Source: an uncultured Flavobacteriaceae bacterium (lineage in GTDB: Bacteria; Bacteroidota; Bacteroidia; Flavobacteriales; Flavobacteriaceae). From it: 64,000 bases of DNA. Both the position numbers and the translations under genes were made by a program. The stretch is from positions 248,001 to 312,000 of the forward strand of contig CANLWN010000002.1 of assembly GCA_947494825.1 (NCBI GenBank), in the 5' to 3' direction. This document shows positions 26,023 to 34,780 of this stretch, one piece after another. The notes under the pieces were generated by a model. The model searched no databases and was not told where the DNA came from. It saw nothing but the letters and a program-made list of their open reading frames with translations. Within the stretch, counting starts at the first letter, position 1. Each line of letters begins with the position of its first letter.

Positions 26023-27639
26023 ATGCGACAATCAACAGTATTAAAAGCGCTGATCCTATTTACGGGAATTTTGGGATTTCTTGCTTGCGGCGAAAAAAGG
26101 GCACCCATCAATTTTCCCCGGACCGATCTGGCACAGGAAAACTTGATCCCAAAACCTTTAAAAATCACTCCTACCCACACGGCCTTTGGTCTAGACAGGT
26201 ATACCGCCATCTATACGTCCCAGAACGAGCTGGGCTTCGCAGCGGTTGGCGAGTTCCTTGCTAAGAAGATCAAGGAAAAAACCAAGCTTGACCTTTGGGT
26301 CAACGACCACGGGGACGAAGGGGTAAAACGGATTATTTATATCAATCAATCTGATAGTACAACACTCCAAGCGCCGGAAGCCTACCAATTGTATATCAAT
26401 AGAGATTCTGTGATTATCAATGCCAGTACCGCTGCGGGTGCGTTTAGAGGTATTCAAACGCTAAGACAGCTTATTCCCGAGGAAAGCAATGATACCCTGG
26501 CCGAACAGAGAATCTGGCCCATTGCATCGGGAAAAATCGAAGATCGACCCAATTTTGAATATCGGGGCTCTATGCTGGATGTGGCCCGCCACTTCTTTAG
26601 TGTGGAGGACGTAAAAAAATATATCGACCTTTTGGCGTACTATAAGATCAATGTGCTGCACTTGCATCTTTCCGATGACCAGGGATGGCGAATTGAAATC
26701 AAATCATGGCCCAGACTCACAGAGGTTGGTGGAAGTACCGAAGTGGGTGGCGGCCCAGGGGGCTTCTATACCCAGGAAGACTATACTGAAATTGTGGAAT
26801 ACGCTGCGGCCCGATACATCACGATTGTTCCGGAAATAGATATGCCGGGGCATACCAATGCGGCCTCCGTAGCCTATCCCATTTTGAACGGCAATGGAAA
26901 AACGCCGGAATTGTACACTGGAATGCGCGTAGGTTTCAGCACCTTTGACGCGCAAAAGGATACGGTTTATGCCTTTATTGATGATGTGGTAGAGGAAATC
27001 GCCGCCTTAACCCCCGGTCCCTACTTCCACATTGGCGGGGATGAAAGCCATGTAACCAAAAAGAAAGACTACATCCTCTTTGTAAACAAGGTTGAAAAAA
27101 TAGTGCAAAAACACGGGAAGCGGATGATCGGTTGGGACGAGATTGTCCAGGCCGATATCGATTCCACCACCATTGCCCAGCATTGGGCCACAAGGGAAAA
27201 TGCCATCGCTGCGGCCAAAAACGGATCCAAGGTCATTCTATCGCCGGCCAAAAAAGCTTATTTGGATATGCAATACGATACGCTGTCCAAATTCGGTTTG
27301 CATTGGGCTGCCTATATTCCCGTGGATACGGCCTATATTTGGACCCCGGAAAAATTAATTGAGGGGATTCCCCTGGAAAATATTTTGGGCATAGAAGCTC
27401 CCTTGTGGTCCGAAACGATCAGCACGATAGATGAATTGGAATATTTGGCCTTTCCCAGGATGATCGGCTATTCCGAATTGAGTTGGACCACCGAGGAAAA
27501 TCGCGATTGGGAAAACTACAGGGTACGCCTGGCGAACCAAGCGCCTTTTCTGGACCGAATGGATGTAAAGTACTACCCATCCAAGTTAATCGATTGGAAA
27601 AAAAGCAAGTACACCTACGAAACCATCGAAAAAGATTGA
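26023..27639 (+). CDS. Beta-N-acetylhexosaminidase, GH20 family, lipoprotein
   Basis: This 538-residue protein removes terminal GlcNAc or GalNAc. It has a lipoprotein signal with lipobox FLAC (Cys22), a GH20b-type N-terminal domain (about 40-170), then the TIM barrel starting RGSMLDVARHFFSV. The catalytic motif HIGGDESH is at 336-343 with the Asp340-Glu341 pair, and HLHLSDDQGWRIEIKSWP and TIVPEIDMPGHTNA are present. A closing W-x-E motif (APLWSETI) marks the active-site Trp. It should face the periplasm or surface. With the esterases and uronate operon it suggests a glycan with amino sugars and uronic acid. Confidence 0.95.
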   Translation: MRQSTVLKALILFTGILGFLACGEKRAPINFPRTDLAQENLIPKPLKITPTHTAFGLDRYTAIYTSQNELGFAAVGEFLAKKIKEKTKLDLWVNDHGDEGVKRIIYINQSDSTTLQAPEAYQLYINRDSVIINASTAAGAFRGIQTLRQLIPEESNDTLAEQRIWPIASGKIEDRPNFEYRGSMLDVARHFFSVEDVKKYIDLLAYYKINVLHLHLSDDQGWRIEIKSWPRLTEVGGSTEVGGGPGGFYTQEDYTEIVEYAAARYITIVPEIDMPGHTNAASVAYPILNGNGKTPELYTGMRVGFSTFDAQKDTVYAFIDDVVEEIAALTPGPYFHIGGDESHVTKKKDYILFVNKVEKIVQKHGKRMIGWDEIVQADIDSTTIAQHWATRENAIAAAKNGSKVILSPAKKAYLDMQYDTLSKFGLHWAAYIPVDTAYIWTPEKLIEGIPLENILGIEAPLWSETISTIDELEYLAFPRMIGYSELSWTTEENRDWENYRVRLANQAPFLDRMDVKYYPSKLIDWKKSKYTYETIEKD

Positions 27640-27647
27640 TATAACAA

Positions 27648-27808
27648 AGCGGCTGTTTGAAAAGTGCTCTGCTGTCCGTTCAAGCGCAGTCGAGAACCTT
27701 ATATGTCCTTATTTTCCAGACATCTCAACTGCCTGCCCTCCGTACAAGACTTCGGGAGGTGGGCGCTCGATATGACAGTTTTTTGTTTTTACCTTTTAAA
27801 CAGCCGCT
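27648..27808. repeat. 161-bp element with terminal inverted repeats, MITE/REP-like
   Basis: The ends AGCGGCTGTTT (27648-27658) and AAACAGCCGCT (27798-27808) are a perfect 11-bp inverted pair that extends to about 16 with one bulge. Inside lies a 37-nt core at 27732-27768 that recurs inverted at 41916-41952 with 35 of 37 identities. No target duplication is evident. It occupies the gap between two convergent genes, so it may also act as a transcript end. Confidence 0.55.
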
Positions 27809-27852
27809 CTGATTTAGTCCAATATAACTCCTGTTATTTGTAACGTTTTACG

Positions 27853-30800
27853 TCATTTTTTTATCCCTGGCACACCTTCAGGTTTTTTGGTCTGCCAATG
27901 GAAGGTCTCGGCCTTCTGTTCTGTAGGCCATATCTCGTCCAAAGTATCCGCATGATATACCCTGCCATTTTTGACCACAAGGGTAAGCGAATTCGTATTC
28001 CTCAGGTCTTCCAAGGGGTCTTTGTCCAGAATCAGGACATCTGCCAATTTTCCAACTTCCAAGCTGCCCAGGTCGCCGTCCAATCCCAGCGCTAGGGCAC
28101 CCAAGATGGTCGCCGTTCTAAGGGCGTCCATATTCTTCATTCCGCCACTGGCCACGGACCAAAGTTCCCAATGAAAGCCAAGGCCCTGTAATTGCCCATG
28201 GCTGCCAACACCTGCCAGACCACCGGCCTCTACCAAATCTTTCATGAACTCTGCATGTTTTTTAAAGACATGTTCCTCATCCATAAACCAGCCCGGTCTT
28301 CTTCTCGATTTACGGGCAAGATCGGCATAGGGGGTGTAATACTGTATTTTTTTATCGCCCCAAACATCTTCCCTCGAGTAGTAATAATTCTCTGCCCAGG
28401 GCCCTCCATAGGAGACCAGCAGGGTTGGGGTGACGGCCATTTTGGAATCTGCGATGGCCTTCACTACATCCCTATAAATAGGATAAATGGGCAGGGAGTG
28501 TTCGTGTCCCGGATATCCATCCAACAATTGGGTCATGTTCAGTTTAAAATCGAGTCCGCCCTCGGTTGTGGGCATCAACTTCAATTCCTTTGCGGCCATC
28601 ATGATCCATTGTCGTTGCTGTCGGTTGCCGACCAAGTACATCTTTATGCTTTTGGTATCGTAGTATTCGCTGTATTGGCTAAGGACTTCTTTGGCATGGT
28701 CCAAACTTTCTATTTTATACCGCCAGAAACCTACTCCGGGCCCTGTACTGTAGATACGAGGTCCATGGGTCATTCCGGACTCGACCATATCGGCATAGGT
28801 CAACACATCTGTGGTACCCGTTTGAGGGTCCCTAGTGGTGGTGACCCCATAGGCCAGATTGGCAGAATACACCCATAACTGGCTTTTGTGCAATCCCCAG
28901 CTTGGTCTTAGATGTGCATGGGTATCTATGAATCCCGGAACCACCGTTTTACCACTGACATCAATGGTCTTTGTATTCGGTGGTACATCGAGGCTTCCGC
29001 TGGCCCCCACTCCTTTTATACGGTTATTTTCAATAAGGATATCGCCGTTTGCAATGATCTCATCTCCCTTCATCGTCAGAATACGTCCGCCCTTGAGCAA
29101 CAGGTTTCCCTGAGGAATGTCCCTTTTATAGGCCACCTTCACCTTGAACTCCTCTGCTTCAAATTTGGGGTCTTTTTTCTTATCCTCTTTCCCGTCGGCT
29201 TTGGTGGAATCCGACTTCTTTTCCTTCTTCTTAAGCTCTTTTTCCTTCTTTTTGGCCTCGGCCACGCTGTCCTTAAACTGTTTGCCGGCGGCAAGGTCAT
29301 AGCTAAAATGGCTGGCACCAAGCGACCAGTGTACTTTTTTGCTATCGGACGACCAGGCGGGGAATTCGCCACCAATAATGGTCAGTTTCATGGCCGGAAA
29401 CGCCGCACCATCCACTTTGGCCAAGGAAATGGAAGGGGTTTTCCCATATTTGGGTATGTCTACGGTGTACATATCGTTGTTGATCATAGCCAAAGCGGTC
29501 TTCCCGTTGGGCGCAATACGGATGTTGACAGGTTTGGAAGCCTTTTTGTTTTCCTCGTTCTCCTCCGATGACAGCAAGGTGGGCAAACACACATTCTGGT
29601 TGTACGCACCATGCTCATTTTCCAAGATGTCCTGGGAACCGTAGGTCTCTATACCCCTTAATCTCAAATGCTCCTTTTGATCAGATCCGTCCCAACGTAT
29701 GGAGACAAGACCTTTGTCGAAACTGTACAAGTATATCCGATCATCTACTTGGGTAAAGTGTGGCGCGGCCCTTCCATTGGATTTATCAATAAAATTAATC
29801 GTTCCGCCTTCAGGGGAAATCCAAACCAAGTCCTCCTGATATCTCCTAGCCCTAGGGCCTGTAGCATCGTCCCATATCTGCGCTGCACCCCTGTGGAACG
29901 CTATACGATTTTGGGTGTAGGACCATTCGGGAAAAGTATAGACTCCTGGTGTTCTTGTCAACTGCTGTATTTTGACCCGTCCTTCCGTATTTACCTTGTA
30001 CAAATGCCCTCCGCCGTGCTTCCAGGTGGTAAACACCAGGTACTTGCCATCTGGCGACCACGCAGGTTGCGCCTCGGTAAAATTGTTACTGGTAAGCCTT
30101 CTGGGCGTACCGTTGGGTAGATCCATTACATATAATCTGTTCAGGGCGGTAAAGGCCAATCGGGAACCATTGGGCGATGGTCTGGCATCCCGGATCTGGG
30201 TTACAAAGGCCTCTTCGGTATCTTCGATGGGGTATTTGAAATCCAATCGCGGTCCCAATTCCAGATTCACCGCTACTTTGAACGGTATTTCCGTAGCCAC
30301 ATTGTTTTGCAAGGAAATGGAGTAGATCTTGCCCCCGTAGGAGGCGATCAAATTTTTACTATCTGGTGTAAACGACATGGCCGGCAGTACGCCCAAGGGC
30401 GCAATGGATTCCTGTTCATCGCGTTGCACGGGATAGGCCAGCCAACGCTCTTTGCCCGATTTTAAGTTGCGCAACATAAGGCCGGTCTCCTCTTCAAAAC
30501 GCGTCCCGTAGACCATCCAATTGCCATCATCGGATAAGGTAGGGGTAAATGCGGAGCCATATCGGGAGGTGATAACGGCCATATCCCCATCTTCCATATC
30601 ATAGGTGCCAATCTGGTATTGTGGGAGTTGGGCATTGTAATTCCAGGAATTTCTCCGTTGGGAGAAGTACAGGAGCTTGCCATCCGCACCAAAGGCAGGG
30701 TCTATTAATTTAATCTCCTTGGGCTCGGTCACCAACTGGCTCCCGGACCCCCCGTCCTTATGGTAGATATGTGGCTTGATGTTTCGTCTTCCTTTTACTC

Positions 30801-31260
30801 CAACGATATATTCCCCGTCCGGAGTCCATTCTGCGGAAAAGAAATTGTGTTTCTTTTGCTTGCTGATCTGCTTGTCCTTCAGGGTGGCAAGATCAAGGGT
30901 CCAAATGTTGTCCGAACCACTTTTGTCCGAAATAAAGACCAAGGATTTGCCATCAGGGCTGTATCTGGGGTGTACGTCATAAGCCATACCACTGGTTATT
31001 TGGGTGGCCGTGCCACCTGTAATGGGTATACTGTAGATATCACCCAACAGGTCAAATACAATGGTACTGCCATCGGGGCTAACGTCCAAGGAAATCCAAG
31101 TGCCCTTGTCCGCAGTAAAGGAGAGTGTGCGTTCAGGCTCCAAAGGAAGTTCCTTGGTGGCCTTCTTCGTAGAATCTTTTTCTTTTTCCTGGGATAAACC
31201 AGGGAGGGTGCAAATAATCAGCAACAGCAAGGTTGCGCCAAGTTTAAAACGAGCGTGCAT
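27853..31260 (-). CDS. Secreted TolB-like beta-propeller / amidohydrolase fusion
   Basis: This 1135-residue protein has a signal peptide (ending CTLPGLSQ). Residues about 45-660 are WD40/PD40-type propeller repeats, with recurring SPDGK and SPDG-S-LVF motifs. A strongly Lys/Glu/Asp-rich linker spans about 665-705. The C-terminal amidohydrolase domain (about 715-1115) carries the metal site GFIDTHAH at 776-783 and LGALALGLDGDLGSLEVGKLADVLILDKDP. Proteins of this build are common in Flavobacteriaceae and are presumed periplasmic hydrolases or peptidase relatives; the substrate is not known. It is monocistronic and converges on the GH20 gene across the repeat element. Confidence 0.88.
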   Translation of the reverse strand: MHARFKLGATLLLLIICTLPGLSQEKEKDSTKKATKELPLEPERTLSFTADKGTWISLDVSPDGSTIVFDLLGDIYSIPITGGTATQITSGMAYDVHPRYSPDGKSLVFISDKSGSDNIWTLDLATLKDKQISKQKKHNFFSAEWTPDGEYIVGVKGRRNIKPHIYHKDGGSGSQLVTEPKEIKLIDPAFGADGKLLYFSQRRNSWNYNAQLPQYQIGTYDMEDGDMAVITSRYGSAFTPTLSDDGNWMVYGTRFEEETGLMLRNLKSGKERWLAYPVQRDEQESIAPLGVLPAMSFTPDSKNLIASYGGKIYSISLQNNVATEIPFKVAVNLELGPRLDFKYPIEDTEEAFVTQIRDARPSPNGSRLAFTALNRLYVMDLPNGTPRRLTSNNFTEAQPAWSPDGKYLVFTTWKHGGGHLYKVNTEGRVKIQQLTRTPGVYTFPEWSYTQNRIAFHRGAAQIWDDATGPRARRYQEDLVWISPEGGTINFIDKSNGRAAPHFTQVDDRIYLYSFDKGLVSIRWDGSDQKEHLRLRGIETYGSQDILENEHGAYNQNVCLPTLLSSEENEENKKASKPVNIRIAPNGKTALAMINNDMYTVDIPKYGKTPSISLAKVDGAAFPAMKLTIIGGEFPAWSSDSKKVHWSLGASHFSYDLAAGKQFKDSVAEAKKKEKELKKKEKKSDSTKADGKEDKKKDPKFEAEEFKVKVAYKRDIPQGNLLLKGGRILTMKGDEIIANGDILIENNRIKGVGASGSLDVPPNTKTIDVSGKTVVPGFIDTHAHLRPSWGLHKSQLWVYSANLAYGVTTTRDPQTGTTDVLTYADMVESGMTHGPRIYSTGPGVGFWRYKIESLDHAKEVLSQYSEYYDTKSIKMYLVGNRQQRQWIMMAAKELKLMPTTEGGLDFKLNMTQLLDGYPGHEHSLPIYPIYRDVVKAIADSKMAVTPTLLVSYGGPWAENYYYSREDVWGDKKIQYYTPYADLARKSRRRPGWFMDEEHVFKKHAEFMKDLVEAGGLAGVGSHGQLQGLGFHWELWSVASGGMKNMDALRTATILGALALGLDGDLGSLEVGKLADVLILDKDPLEDLRNTNSLTLVVKNGRVYHADTLDEIWPTEQKAETFHWQTKKPEGVPGIKK

Positions 31261-31328
31261 TGTTAGTAAGGTTTTTAATAATAATAAGTCGCCTAAATAT
31301 AGCTAATTAATTCCTGAAGATATCATAA

Positions 31329-31354
31329 AAAAACCCTCATTGCGGAGGGTTTTT
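31329..31354 (-). terminator. Rho-independent terminator after the DUF5606 gene
   Basis: AAAAACCCTC and GAGGGTTTTT form a 10-bp stem around the loop ATTGCG. On the minus strand it is followed by more T residues and lies 12 bases after the DUF5606 stop. The A/T flanks make it usable in both directions. Confidence 0.85.
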
Positions 31355-31365
31355 AAATCGTGATA

Positions 31366-31791
31366 TTACTCTTCTTCAGTAGAAGGGTCATCTTCCCCGC
31401 TTTCTGGGAACTCCGTGATTCCGTGATCGTGCAGAATATTGTACCATTGTATTATTTTTTTGATATCACTGGCATATACACGATCCTCATCGTAATCTGG
31501 AAGAATTTCAAAAAAGTACTCTTCCAGTTCTATTTTTTCCGCTTTATGTCCAATGGAAGTCTTCTTTCCATTTTCCTTTTCCTTTATTTTTTGGAAGACC
31601 ACGCGCAGGGGGATTTCCTCGCTTAGGGTATAAACGGCAATTTCGGACAATACGCTCACATTATTTCTAAATCCTACCGTGATTCGCTTCCCATCCAAAA
31701 GGGATACTGCAACAAAACCGGTTCGGGTCTGTGTCTTCAGTTGAAAGAGTCCGGGCCTGCCTCCAATTGATAAAATTTTGTCTAAGCTCAT
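31366..31791 (-). CDS. DUF5606 family protein
   Basis: This 141-residue cytosolic protein starts SLDKILSIGGRPGLFQLKTQTRTGFVAVSLLDGKR, the typical start of the Bacteroidota DUF5606 family (an SH3-like N-terminal part and a helical C-terminal part). The C-terminus is acidic (ESGEDDPSTEEE). Function is not established. It follows def by 56 bases on the same strand and ends at a strong terminator. Confidence 0.85.
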   Translation of the reverse strand: MSLDKILSIGGRPGLFQLKTQTRTGFVAVSLLDGKRITVGFRNNVSVLSEIAVYTLSEEIPLRVVFQKIKEKENGKKTSIGHKAEKIELEEYFFEILPDYDEDRVYASDIKKIIQWYNILHDHGITEFPESGEDDPSTEEE

Positions 31792-31847
31792 ATACTAGTA
31801 TAAATTGGGTGTCAAATATTGCATTTTTACTTCAATAAAGAAACGGA

Positions 31848-32438
31848 TCAGCGCGTTTTTTTGACATTTGGAAAGCGCATTCTATAATCCACATTGATCT
31901 TGCCCTTGGAGATATTGGCCAAGCGCCCCTTTAATAGCCGTTTTTTAAGGGAGGACAACTTATCCGTAAACAGAATACCCTCAATGTGGTCGTACTCGTG
32001 TTGGATTACACGAGCCAAAAGTCCGCCATAGGTTTCCGTATGGGGTTTAAAATCCTCATCAACATAGGAAATGGTAATAGTGTCTTTTCGTTGTACGTCC
32101 TCACGAATATCCGGAATGCTGAGGCATCCTTCGTTGAAGGCCCAATTTTGACCGGTTTCCTCGACCATGTGCGCATTTATAAATACTTTTTTGAACCCGT
32201 TCAATTCCTCTTGTTCCTCCGCGGACAGTTCTTCGTCATCTGCGAAGGGGGTAGTATCCACAAGGAACAAGCGGATGGGGCGCCCTATTTGGGGGGCGGC
32301 CAGCCCAACCCCATTTGCATTGTACATGGTCTCCCACATATTTTTCACCAAATCGGTCAGATCGGGATACTCTTTTTGTATATCTTTCCCCACCTTTCTC
32401 AGCACGGGGTCGCCGTAGGCAACAATCGGTAATGTCAT
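31848..32438 (-). CDS. def: Peptide deformylase
   Basis: This 196-residue metalloenzyme removes the formyl group from nascent proteins. All three signature motifs are present: GVGLAAPQIG (about 40-49), EGCLSIP with the metal-binding Cys, and QHEYDHIEG with the two His and the catalytic Glu. Length is typical. It lies in the order ruvX, def, DUF5606 on the minus strand, with 122 bases of simple AT-rich repeats (32439-32560) between ruvX and def. Confidence 0.97.
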   Translation of the reverse strand: MTLPIVAYGDPVLRKVGKDIQKEYPDLTDLVKNMWETMYNANGVGLAAPQIGRPIRLFLVDTTPFADDEELSAEEQEELNGFKKVFINAHMVEETGQNWAFNEGCLSIPDIREDVQRKDTITISYVDEDFKPHTETYGGLLARVIQHEYDHIEGILFTDKLSSLKKRLLKGRLANISKGKINVDYRMRFPNVKKTR

Positions 32439-32560
32439 TTTATAATCGAGCGTTTACGGTTTACGGTCAAGAGTTGAGGACTGAGAATGAACAATCCCAG
32501 GTTAATAGTTGCTAGTTGTAAACTTTCCATGGCCAACTATTAGCCGATAACTCATAACCC
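32439..32560. repeat. Degenerate short-repeat spacer
   Basis: The gap between def and ruvX contains a GTTTACG/GTTTACG direct repeat (about 32452-32468) and TAGTTGCTAGTTG/AACTATTAG-type stretches resembling those at 40230-40295 and 41500-41520. No gene or signal is recognised. Confidence 0.4.
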
Positions 32561-32983
32561 TTAACTATTTCTATTTAAATATGCCTGTAGGATCAGGGTT
32601 GCACTTATTTCGTCCACTAAAGCCTTATCTCTACGTTTTTTTTTCTTCAAACCGCTTTCCAACATGCTTTGTACCGCCATCTTTGACGTAAAGCGCTCAT
32701 CCTGGCGCTCCACAGGGATTTCTGGAAAAGCGTTACCCAACTTTTGTAAAAAGGGCAGTATTAACGCCTCGGATTCCGAGGGGGTGTTGTCCATTTGCTT
32801 TGGTTCGCCCACTACAAATCGCTCTACCTGCTCCTCCCCTACATAGTTCCTTAGGAATTCAAGAAGTCCACTGGTAGCAACTGTGGTCAATCCGGAGGCA
32901 ATCAATTGCAATTCATCGGTAACGGCGATTCCGGTTCTTACCTTCCCATAATCAAGTGCTACAATTCTTCCCAAATCCAACAT
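32561..32983 (-). CDS. ruvX: Putative Holliday junction resolvase / pre-16S rRNA nuclease (YqgF)
   Basis: This 140-residue RNase H-fold protein opens GRIVALDYGKVRTGIAVTDE with the first catalytic Asp, has FVVGEPKQMDNTPSE, VERQDERFTSK with the conserved Glu/Arg, and ends DKALVDEISATLILQAYL with the final Asp. The family is implicated in 16S rRNA 5' maturation. It is divergent from dapD. Confidence 0.95.
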   Translation of the reverse strand: MLDLGRIVALDYGKVRTGIAVTDELQLIASGLTTVATSGLLEFLRNYVGEEQVERFVVGEPKQMDNTPSESEALILPFLQKLGNAFPEIPVERQDERFTSKMAVQSMLESGLKKKKRRDKALVDEISATLILQAYLNRNS

Positions 32984-32988
32984 TTTGG

Positions 32989-32996
32989 CAAAAATA
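32989..32996 (-). promoter_or_regulatory. -7 promoter element of ruvX
   Basis: On the minus strand this reads TATTTTTG, a TAnnTTTG match 6 bases before the ATG, implying an almost leaderless transcript. No -33 match is seen. Confidence 0.35.
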
Positions 32997-33049
32997 AGCG
33001 ATAAATTGTTATAAGTATAAAATTGAAAGGTTTATTGCGGGGTAGCTAT

Positions 33050-33057
33050 TATCTTTG
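33050..33057 (+). promoter_or_regulatory. -7 promoter element of dapD
   Basis: TATCTTTG is a perfect TAnnTTTG match 18 bases before the ATG of dapD. A TTG at 33023-33025 lies 24 bases upstream of it, slightly longer than the usual -33 spacing. Confidence 0.6.
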
Positions 33058-33074
33058 CCAAAATTTAATACGAA

Positions 33075-33890
33075 ATGACGGAATTACGAGCCCTTATTGA
33101 AAAAGCCTGGGAAAACCAGGAGCTGTTGGAACAACAGGCCACCCAGGATGCCATTCGCAAAGTAATCGATTTAATAGATGCGGGAGAATTACGCTGTGCA
33201 GAACCTACCTCCCAGGGATGGCAGATCAATGAATGGGTAAAAAAAGGGGTGGTCCTCTATTTCCCTATTCAAAAAATGGAAACTTTGGAGGCCGGGATAT
33301 TTGAATACCACGACAAAATTCCTTTAAAAAGAGGGTATAAGGCCAAAGGAATTCGGGTTGTACCCCATGCGGTGGCCCGGCACGGGGCCTATATATCCCC
33401 AGGCACCATCCTAATGCCCAGTTATGTGAATATCGGCGCCTATGTGGACGAGGGGACAATGGTAGATACCTGGGCAACCGTGGGCAGTTGTGCTCAAATC
33501 GGTAAAAATGTCCATCTCAGTGGGGGCGTTGGTATCGGGGGCGTTTTGGAACCGCTTCAGGCCGCACCGGTAATAATAGAGGACAATGCTTTTATTGGGT
33601 CCCGTTGTATTGTTGTGGAGGGCGTTCGCGTAGAAAAAGAAGCCGTACTTGGCGCCAATGTGGTCCTTACGGCATCTACGAAGATAATAGATGTTACCGG
33701 TGACACCCCAAAGGAAGGAAAAGGCCTTGTACCTGCGGGATCTGTTGTGATTCCGGGAAGTTATACCAAGGAGTTCCCAGCTGGTCCGTATCAGGTTCCC
33801 TGTGCGTTGATCATTGGCAAACGTAAGGAAAGTACGGACAAAAAAACTTCCCTTAACCAGGCCTTACGGGAATATAATGTTGCCGTATAA
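33075..33890 (+). CDS. dapD: Tetrahydrodipicolinate N-succinyltransferase
   Basis: This 271-residue trimeric enzyme succinylates tetrahydrodipicolinate in lysine and diaminopimelate synthesis. It has an N-terminal helical domain (TELRALIEKAWENQELL) and a left-handed beta-helix made of hexapeptide repeats (GAYISPGTILMPSYVNIGAYVDEGTMVDTWATVGSCAQIGKNVHLSGGVGIGGVLEPLQ, about 100-160). A C-terminal strand region ends YNVAV. Length matches DapD. lysA of the same pathway is at 55589, far away, so the pathway is not clustered here. Confidence 0.97.
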   Translation: MTELRALIEKAWENQELLEQQATQDAIRKVIDLIDAGELRCAEPTSQGWQINEWVKKGVVLYFPIQKMETLEAGIFEYHDKIPLKRGYKAKGIRVVPHAVARHGAYISPGTILMPSYVNIGAYVDEGTMVDTWATVGSCAQIGKNVHLSGGVGIGGVLEPLQAAPVIIEDNAFIGSRCIVVEGVRVEKEAVLGANVVLTASTKIIDVTGDTPKEGKGLVPAGSVVIPGSYTKEFPAGPYQVPCALIIGKRKESTDKKTSLNQALREYNVAV

Positions 33891-33939
33891 AATGTAGGAA
33901 TTTTATTTACAATATAATTTTTTTACTTTTTTTTTGTTA

Positions 33940-33947
33940 TACTTTTG
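33940..33947 (+). promoter_or_regulatory. -7 promoter element before the GT2 gene
   Basis: TACTTTTG matches TAnnTTTG, 38 bases before the ATG at 33986, within a T-rich stretch. No -33 TTG at the right distance. Confidence 0.45.
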
Positions 33948-33985
33948 TAACAATAGATGAATGCTCCCTACTTACACAGATTGCC

Positions 33986-34780
33986 ATGAATAAACAAGAC
34001 AAGAAGATTTCTGCCTTGGTCATCACCTACAATGAGATCGGGTATATCGAAAAATGTATAGAATCCATCGCCTTTGCGGATGAAATCATCGTGGTAGATT
34101 CCTATAGCACGGATGGAACATACCAATACCTATTGGAACATCCCCAAGTAAAGGTTATTCAGCATCCCTTTGAGAATTTTACCCTGCAAAAGTCATATGC
34201 TCTAAAACAGGCTTCACATGACTGGGTGTTGTTTACCGATGCCGATGAAATAGTGACCCCAGACCTAAGGGATGAAATTGTAAAGACGGTAACCGGTAAC
34301 GCGGAGCATGTGGCCTATTGGTTCTACAGGAAGTTCATGTTTCAGGACGAACCCTTAAAGTTCAGTGGTTGGCAGACCGATAAAAACTACCGCTTGTTCC
34401 GCAAAACCAAAGCGCATTTCACCGATAAGAAAATTGTGCACGAGACCTTGGTAGTAGACGGAAGCTGCGGCATATTGGAGGAAAAATTAATTCATCGTTG
34501 CTACAAGAACTACGAGGATTACAAGGGGAAAATGCTTCGATACGGAAGGTTAAAGGCCAAGGAAGATTTTTATAGGGAAAGGAAGTTCAGTTATTTCTTC
34601 ATGGTCCTAAAACCATTTTGGAAATTTTTCAACCACTACATTCTCCGTCTGGGCTTTTTGGACGGCGAAAAGGGAATTACCGTATGTTATCTGAATGCCT
34701 TGGGCGATTTTGAGCGTTACAAGGAGTTGCAACGTTTGGAAAAGAAAAACGAACTGGCGTATTACTTGCTAATGCCATAG
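33986..34780 (+). CDS. Family 2 glycosyltransferase, LPS core WaaE-like
   Basis: This 264-residue soluble GT-A enzyme opens ISALVITYNEIGYIEKCIESIAFADEIIVVDSYSTDGT and has VLFTDADEIVTP (DxD-type metal site) and WFYRKFMFQDEPLKFSGWQTDKNYRLFRK, as in the WaaE/KdtX group that adds glucose or other sugars to the LPS core. It is followed on the opposite strand by another glycosyltransferase with a 19-base tail-to-tail overlap. It likely acts in lipopolysaccharide or surface glycan assembly; the acceptor is not known. Confidence 0.88.
   Translation: MNKQDKKISALVITYNEIGYIEKCIESIAFADEIIVVDSYSTDGTYQYLLEHPQVKVIQHPFENFTLQKSYALKQASHDWVLFTDADEIVTPDLRDEIVKTVTGNAEHVAYWFYRKFMFQDEPLKFSGWQTDKNYRLFRKTKAHFTDKKIVHETLVVDGSCGILEEKLIHRCYKNYEDYKGKMLRYGRLKAKEDFYRERKFSYFFMVLKPFWKFFNHYILRLGFLDGEKGITVCYLNALGDFERYKELQRLEKKNELAYYLLMP

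Noticed and set aside
28192-28878. 228-codon frame antisense to the amidohydrolase fusion
   Set aside because: Antisense shadow; the minus-strand protein has clear domains throughout.
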